Shown: positions 7,696 through 13,802 of the stretch, piece after piece
Layout of the letters: every line of letters starts with the position of its first letter
How positions within the stretch are numbered: position 1 is the first letter of the stretch
DNA from: Botryococcus braunii
Taxonomy: Eukaryota; Chlorophyta; Trebouxiophyceae
Direction of reading: 5' to 3'
NCBI GenBank assembly: GCA_002005505.1
Contig: KV908697.1
Span: 106,100-119,901, forward strand
Length of the DNA stretch: 13,802 nt
Notes under the pieces: generated by a model
What the model saw: the letters and a program-made list of their open reading frames with translations, nothing else
Database searches by the model: none
Told to the model about the DNA's origin: nothing
Made by a program: the position numbers and the translations under genes

Positions 7696-8603
7696 TTTGG
7701 CATGCATGCCCCACTAGGGGGGGGACTTGGCTACTTCCTTGTAATGGTGGCCACATCCTTCAAGCCATGCACATTTGATACTTCTTTCCCATTCTTCACA
7801 TATCATAAAGAGTATAGTAAGGCATAGGAAGTAGATGTAATGGTTGACTTGCATGTTGGATGGGGGCTTGGCATGCATGCCCCACTAGGGGGGGGACTTG
7901 GCCACTTCCTTCCAATGGTGGCCACATCATTCAATCCATCCTAATTTGGCTTGATACTTCTTTTACATTCTTCACATATCATAAAGAGTCTAGTAAGGCA
8001 TTTGAGGTAGTTGTAATGGTTGACTTGCATGGTGGATGGGGGCCAATGGGCTTGGCATGCATGCCCCACTAGGGGTGGGACTTGGCTACTTCCTTGTAAT
8101 GGTGGTCACATCCTTCAAGCTATCCTCATTTGGCTTGATACTTCTTTCCCATTTTTCACATATCATAAAGAGTATAGTAAGGCATAGGAAGTAGATGTAA
8201 TGGTTGACTTGCATGTTGGATGGGGGCCAATGGGCTTGGCATGCATGCCCCACTAGGGGGGGGGACTTGGCCACTTCCTTCCAATGGTGGCCACATCCTT
8301 CAATCCATCCTCATTTGGCTTGATACTTCTTTCACATTCTTCAATTATCATAAAGAGTCTAGTAAGGCATTTGAGGTAATTGTAATGGTTGACTTGCATG
8401 GTGGATGGGGGCCAATGGGCTTGGCATGCATGCCCCACTATGGGGGGGACTTGGCTACTTCCTTGTAATGGTGGCCACATCCTTCAAGCCATCCTCATTT
8501 GGCTTGATACTTCTTTCCCATTCTTCACATATCATAAAGAGTATAGTAAGGCATAGGAAGTAGATGTAATGGTTGACTTGCATGTTGGATGGGGGCCAAT
8601 GGG

Positions 8604-9339
8604 CTTGGCATGCATGCCCCACTAGGGGGGGACTTGGCTACTTCCTTGTAATGGTGGCCACATCCTTCAAGCCATGCACATTTGTCTTGATAATTCTTTT
8701 ACATTCTTCACATAACATAAACAGTCTAGTAAGGCATAGGAAGTAGATGTAATGGTTGACTTGCATGTTGGATGGGGGCCAATGGGCTTGGCATGCATGC
8801 CCCACTAGGGGGGGGACTTGGCCACTTCCTTCCAATGGTGGCCACATCATTCAATCCATCCTCATTTGGCTTGATACTTCTTTTACATTCTTCACATATC
8901 ATAAAGAGTCTAGTAGGGCATTTGAGGTAGTTGTAATGGTTGACTTGCATGGTGGATGGGGGCCAATGGGCTTGGCATGCATGCCCCACTAGGGGGGGGA
9001 CTTGGCTACTTCCTTGTAATGGTGGCCACATCCTTCAAGCCATCCTCATTTGGCTTAATACTTCTTTCCCATTCTTCACATATCATAAAGGGTATAGTAA
9101 GGCATAGGAAGTAGATGTAATGGTTGACTTGCATGTTGGATGGGGGCCAATGGGCTTGGCATGCATGCCCCACTAGGGGGGGGGACTTGGCCACTTCCTT
9201 CCAATGGTGGCCACATCCTTCAATCCATCCTCATTTGGCTTGATACTTCTTTTACATTCTTCACATATCATAAAGAGTCTAGTAAGGAATTAAAAGTTGA
9301 TGTAATGGTTGATGTGCATGTTGGATGGGGGCCATTGGG
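8604..9339. repeat. 4-monomer higher-order block X, copy 1
   Basis: Four monomers in a fixed order: a GCACATTTGTC type; a type with GGCCACTTCCTTCCAATGG and CATTCAATCCATCC; a CCTCATTTGGC type with a TATAG variant in the tail; and a second CCAATGG type ending in GGAATTAAAAGTTG. The same order recurs at 11164-11880 and 12056-12756. This shows that blocks, not only single monomers, were amplified. Confidence 0.7.
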
Positions 9340-10244
9340 CTTGGCATGCATGCCCCACTAGTGGGGGGACTTGGCTACTTCCTTGTAATGGTGGCCACAT
9401 CCTTCAAGCCATGCACATTTGTCTTGATACTTCTTTTACATTCTTCACATATCATAAAGAGTCTAGTAAGGCATTGGAAGTTGATGTAATGGTTGACTTG
9501 CATGTTGGATGGGGGCCTATGGGCCTGGCATGTATGCCCCACTAGGGGGGGGACTTGGCTACTTCCTTGTAATGGTGGCCACATCCTTCAAGCCATGCAC
9601 ATTTGGCTTGATACTTCTTTCCCATTCTTCACATATCATAAAGAGTCTATTAAGGCATAGGAAGTAGATGTAATGGTTGATGTTCATGTTGGATGGGGGC
9701 CTAAGGGCTTGGCATGCATGCCCCACTAGGGGGGGACTTGGCTACTTCCTTGTAATGGTGGCCACATCCTTCAAGCCATGCACATTTGGCTTGATACTTC
9801 TTTACATTCTTCACATATCATAAAGAGTTATAAGGCATTGAGTAGATGTAATGGTTGACTTGCATGTGGATGGGGGCCAATGGGCTTGGCATGCATCCCC
9901 ACTAGGGGGGGGAACTTGGCTACTTCCTTGTAATGGTGGCCACATCCTTCAAGCCATGCACATTGGTCTTGATACTTCTTTTACATTCTTCACATATCAT
10001 AAAGAGTCTAGTAAGGCATAGGAAGTAGATGTAATGGTTGATATTCATGTTGGATGGGGCCTAAGGGCTTGGCATGCATGCCCCACTAGAGGGGGGACTT
10101 GGCTACTTCCTTGTAATGGTGGCCACATCCTTCAAGCCATCCTCATTTGGCTTGATACTTCTTTCCATTCTTTACATATCATAAGAGTATAGAAGGATAA
10201 AGTAGATGTAATGGTTGATTGCATGTTGGATGGGGGCCATTGGG
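9340..10244. repeat. 5-monomer higher-order block Y, copy 1
   Basis: Five monomers marked by the bases before their CTTGG block: ATTGGG, TATGGGCC (with GGCATGTATGCC in place of the palindrome), TAAGGG, AATGGG, TAAGGG. The first also has ACTAGTGGGG and the last ACTAGAGGGG plus CCTCATTTGG. The block is 905 bp long and is repeated directly at 10245-11163. Confidence 0.75.
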
Positions 10245-11163
10245 CTTGGCATGCATGCCCCACTAGTGGGGGGACTTGGCTACTTCCTTGTAATGGTGGC
10301 CACATCCTTCAAGCCATGCACATTTGTCTTGATACTTCTTTTACATTCTTCACATATCATAAAGAGTCTAGTAAGGCATTGGAAGTTGATGTAATGGTTG
10401 ACTTGCATGTTGGATGGGGGCCTATGGGCCTGGCATGTATGCCCCACTAGGGGGGGACTTGGCTACTTCCTTGTAATGGTGGCCACATCCTTCAAGCCAT
10501 GCACATTTGGCTTGATACTTCTTTCCCATTCTTCACATATCATAAAGAGTCTATTAAGGCATAGGAAGTAGATGTAATGGTTGATGTTCATGTTGGATGG
10601 GGGCCTAAGGGCTTGGCATGCATGCCCCACTAGGGGGGGGACTTGGCTACTTCCTTGTAATGGTGGCCACATCCTTCAAGCCATGCACATTTGGCTTGAT
10701 ACTTCTTATACATTCTTCACATATCATAAAGAGTCTATTAAGGCATTTGAGGTAGATGTAATGGTTGACTTGCATGGTGGATGGGGGCCAATGGGCTTGG
10801 CATGCATACCCCACTAGGGGGGGGAACTTGGCTACTTCCTTGTAATGGTGGCCACATCCTTCAAGCCATGCACAATTGGTCTTGATACTTCTTTTACATT
10901 CTTCACATATCATAAAGAGTCTAGTAAGGCATAGGAAGTAGATGTAATGGTTGATATTCATGTTGGATGGGGGCCTAAGGGCTTGGCATGCATGCCCCAC
11001 TAGAGGGGGGACTTGGCTACTTCCTTGTAATGGTGGCCACATCCTTCAAGCCATCCTCATTTGGCTTGATACTTCTTTCCCATTCTTACATATCATAAAG
11101 AGTATAGAAGGCATAGGAAGTAGATGTAATGGTTGACTTGCATGTTGGATGGGGGCCAATGGG
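10245..11163. repeat. 5-monomer higher-order block Y, copy 2
   Basis: It has the same five-monomer order as the preceding block. Its first monomer (from 10245) is identical, as far as I can read, to the one at 9340, and its second (from 10429) differs from the one at 9524 only in G-run length, whereas neighbouring monomers differ at many sites. This is the clearest evidence of recent block-wise duplication in the array. Confidence 0.75.
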
Positions 11164-11880
11164 CTTGGCATGCATGCCCCACTAGGGGGGGGACTTGGTA
11201 CTTCCTTGTAATGGTGGCCACATCCTTCAAGCCATGCACATTTGTCTTGATATTCTTTTACATTCTTCACATATCATAAAGAGTCTAGTAAGGCATAGGA
11301 AGTAGATGTAATGGTTGACTTGCATGTTGGATGGGGGCCAATGGGCTTGGCATGCATGCCCCACTAGGGGGGGACTTGGCACTTCCTTCAATGGTGGCCA
11401 CATCATTCAATCCATCCTCATTTGGCTTGATACTTCTTTACATTCTTCACATATCATAAAGAGTCTGTAAGGCATTGAGTAGTGTAATGGTTGATTGCAT
11501 GTGGATGGGGCCAATGGGCTTGGCATGCATGCCCACTAGGGGGGGACTTGGCTACTTCCTTGTAATGGTGGCCACATCTTCAAGCCATCCTCATTTGGCT
11601 TGATACTTCTTTCCCATTCTTCACATATCATAAAGAGTATAGTAAGGCATAGGAATTAGATGTAATGGTTGACTTGCATGTTGGATGGGGGCCAATGGGC
11701 TTGGCATGCATGCCCCACTAGGGGGGGGGACTTGGCCACTTCCTTCCAATGGTGGCCACATCCTTCAATCCATCCTCATTTGGCTTGATACTTCTTTTAC
11801 ATTCTTCACATATCATAAAGAGTCTAGTAAGGAATTAAAGTTGATGTAATGGTTGATTCATGTTGGATGGGGCCTAAGGG
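11164..11880. repeat. 4-monomer higher-order block X, copy 2
   Basis: It shows the order described for 8604-9339, ending again with a GGAATTAAAGTTG tail. It is about 19 bp shorter because of scattered one-base deletions. One extra TAAGGG-type monomer (11881-12055), resembling the last member of block Y, follows it. Confidence 0.65.
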
Positions 11881-12055
11881 CTTGGCATGCATGCCCCACT
11901 AGGGGGGGACTTGGCTACTTCCTTGTAATGGTGGCCACATCCTTCAAGCCATCTCATTTGGCTTGATACTTCTTTCCATTCTTACATATCATAAGAGTTA
12001 GAAGGCATGGAAGTAGATGTAATGGTTGACTTGCATGTTGGATGGGGGCCATGGG

Positions 12056-12756
12056 CTTGGCATGCATGCCCCACTAGGGGGGGGACTTGGCTACTTCCTT
12101 GTAATGGTGGCCACATCCTTCAAGCCATGCACATTTGTCTTGATATTCTTTTACATTCTTCACATATCATAAAGAGTCTAGTAAGGCATAGGAAGTAGAT
12201 GTAATGGTTGACTTGCATGTTGGATGGGGGCCATGGGCTTGGCATGCATGCCCCACTAGGGGGGGACTTGGCACTTCCTTTAATGGTGGCCACATCTTCA
12301 ACCATCCATTGGCTTGATATTCTTTCATTCTTCACATATCATAAAGAGTCTAGTAAGCATTGGTAGTGTAATGGTTGATTGCATGTGGATGGGGGCCATG
12401 GGCTTGGCATGCATGCCCCACTAGGGGGGGACTTGGCTACTTCCTTGTAATGGTGGCCACATCCTTCAAGCCATCCATTGGCTTGATACTTCTTTCATTC
12501 TTCACATATCATAAAGAGTCTAGTAAGGCATAGGAAGTAGATGTAATGGTTGACTTGCATGTTGGATGGGGCCAATGGCTGGCATGCATGCCCCACTAGG
12601 GGGGGGGGACTTGGCACTTCCTTAATGGTGGCCACATCCTTCAATCCATCTCATTTGGCTTGATACTTCTTTACATTCTTCACATATCATAAAGAGTCTA
12701 GTAAGGAATTAAAGTTGATGTAATGGTTGATGTGCATGTTGGATGGGGCTATTGGG
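12056..12756. repeat. 4-monomer higher-order block X, copy 3
   Basis: The monomer order matches the other X blocks: GCACATTTGTC type; a CCACTTCC-derived type; a CCATCCATTGG type; and an AATTAAAGTTG-tailed type. Deletions are more frequent, including loss of part of CCTCATTT in two monomers. The following block Y copy begins directly after it. Confidence 0.6.
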
Positions 12757-13583
12757 CTTGGCATGCATGCCCCACTAGGGGGGGACTTGGCTACTTCCTT
12801 GTAATGGTGGCCACATCCTTCAAGCCATGCACATTTGCTTGATACTTCTTTTCATTCTTCACATATCATAAAGAGTCTAGTAAGGCATGGAAGTTGATGT
12901 AATGGTTGACTTGCATGTTGGATGGGGGCCTATGGGCCTGGCATGATGCCCACTAGGGGGGGACTTGGCTACTTCCTTGTAATGGTGGCCACATCCTTCA
13001 AGCCATGCACATTGGCTTGATACTTCTTTCCATTCTTCACATATCATAAAGAGTCTAGTAAGGCATAGGAAGTAGATGTAATGGTTGATGTTCATGTTGG
13101 ATGGGGGCCTAAGGGCTTGGCATGCATGCCCCACTAGGGGGGGGACTTGGCTACTTCCTTGTAATGGTGGCCACATCCTTCAAGCCATGCACATTTGGCT
13201 TGATACTTCTTTCATTCTTCACATATCATAAAGAGTCTAGTAAGGCATTTGAAGTAGATGTAATGGTTGACTTGCATGTTGGATGGGGGCAATGGGCTTG
13301 GCATGCATGCCCCACTAGGGGGGGGACTTGGCTACTTCCTTGTAATGGTGGCCACATCCTTCAAGCCATGCACATTTGGCTTGATACTTCTTTACATTCT
13401 TCACATATCATAAAGAGTCTAGTAAGGCATAGGAAGTAGATGTAATGGTTGATCATGTTGGATGGGGGCCTAAGGGCTTGGCATGCATGCCCCACTAGGG
13501 GGGGACTTGGCTACTTCCTTGTAATGGTGGCCACATCCTTCAAGCCATCCTCATTTGGCTTGATACTTTCTTTTCACATTCTT
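12757..13583. repeat. 5-monomer higher-order block Y, copy 3 (last unit interrupted)
   Basis: The monomer markers again run ATTGGG, TATGGGCC, TAAGGG, AATGGG, TAAGGG, with CCTCATTTGG in the last. The fifth unit is cut short by non-satellite sequence from about 13584. Confidence 0.65.
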
Positions 13584-13660
13584 ATAGAGGCTATGATCAA
13601 CTAGAACGCGATCCAAGTCATTAATCAAGCGAAAATACATTAATAAAAGAGAGTGGTAGG
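13584..13660. other. Non-satellite segment interrupting the array
   Basis: About 77 bases unrelated to the monomer replace roughly 34 bases of its tail; the satellite resumes at GTAGATGTAATGG (13661). The segment is AT-rich and contains GATCAACTAGAACGCG and ATTAATCAAGCG. I do not recognise it. It may be a small filler insertion, the edge of another repeat, or low-quality sequence. Confidence 0.6.
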
Positions 13661-13802
13661 GTAGATGTAATGGTTGACTTGCATGTTGGGATGGGGGCCA
13701 TGGGGCTTTGGCAATTGCATGCCCCACTAGGGGGGGGTGGGACTTGATGTACTTCCCGGCTTGTAATTTTGGTGGCCACGATCCTTCAAGCCATGCACAT
13801 TT

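Larger units (their letters stand above)
6801..13802. repeat. Tandem satellite array, monomer about 182-184 bp, ~39 copies
   Basis: Head-to-tail copies can be counted from the shared CTTGGCATGCATGCCCCAC block, whose copies start at 6808, 6990, 7157, 7371, 7561, 7696, 7867, 8051, 8235 and onward to 13705. From 7867 to 9708 the spacing is almost constant (183-185 apart). The first units are irregular (135-214), as is common at array edges, and later ones range from 165 to 186. Each monomer carries, in order, a GGCATGCATGCC palindrome, CCCCACTAG plus a G run, GGTGGCCACATCC, TTGATACTTCTTT, CACATATCATAAAGAGT and GATGTAATGGTTGA. The length is close to one nucleosome repeat and typical of centromeric or subtelomeric satellites. 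The array runs off the right end. I do not recognise the family. Confidence 0.97.

Noticed and set aside
7008..13439. Dozens of 60-130 codon open frames in the satellite, both strands
   Set aside because: They are the same few translations repeated once per monomer. A monomer of 182-184 bp is mostly not a multiple of three, so frames shift at each unit and no protein can span the array.
6801..13802. CRISPR-like array
   Set aside because: The repeats are contiguous 182-184 bp units with no unique spacers, in a eukaryotic context.

Overview
The window is eukaryotic, repeat-dominated DNA. Three observations support this: a degenerate retroelement of a eukaryote-only class, a long compound microsatellite, and about 7 kb of tandem satellite. 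No host gene, rRNA or tRNA is recognisable. The best taxonomic hint is the retroelement. It is a Penelope-like element (PLE) with its GIY-YIG nuclease at the N-terminus and no CCHH zinc finger in that nuclease. In the literature this corresponds to the 'Chlamys' type, reported from green algae, spike mosses and slime moulds. An alga, early plant or other protist is therefore a reasonable guess, but it is an inference.

Layout. (1) 1-2090: non-coding sequence with no recognisable gene, only short direct and inverted repeats; its right end is probably the 3' untranslated part of the retroelement. (2) 2091-5299, minus strand: the PLE coding core. A GIY-YIG endonuclease frame (ATG at 5260) overlaps a 900-codon reverse transcriptase (RT) frame that ends at 2091. 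The RT frame has no ATG in its first 104 codons. The last conserved residue of the nuclease (Asn of a Gly-Leu-Asn motif) lies in the RT frame, just past a run of six G. The two frames are therefore most simply one ancestral gene of about 1,056 codons, split by a one-base loss in the G run or joined by -1 frameshifting. (3) 5303-6421: non-coding flank with a GC-rich palindromic patch and a diverged tandem duplication of about 132-136 bp. (4) 6422-6787: (GA)n microsatellite interrupted by a 27-base G run. (5) 6801-13802: about 39 head-to-tail copies of a satellite monomer of about 182-184 bp, running off the window. The monomers form a higher-order pattern, with a 5-monomer block (about 0.9 kb) seen three times and a 4-monomer block (about 0.72 kb) seen three times.

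How the parts relate. The nuclease would nick the target and the RT would copy the element RNA from the nick, as in other endonuclease-bearing PLEs. The satellite and microsatellite are non-coding; the many 60-130 codon open frames in them are by-products of the repeat sequence. From about 9.8 kb onward the monomers gain scattered one-base deletions, and the final monomer gains insertions. This suggests decay or imperfect long-read consensus, and the same caution applies to the frame break in the retroelement.
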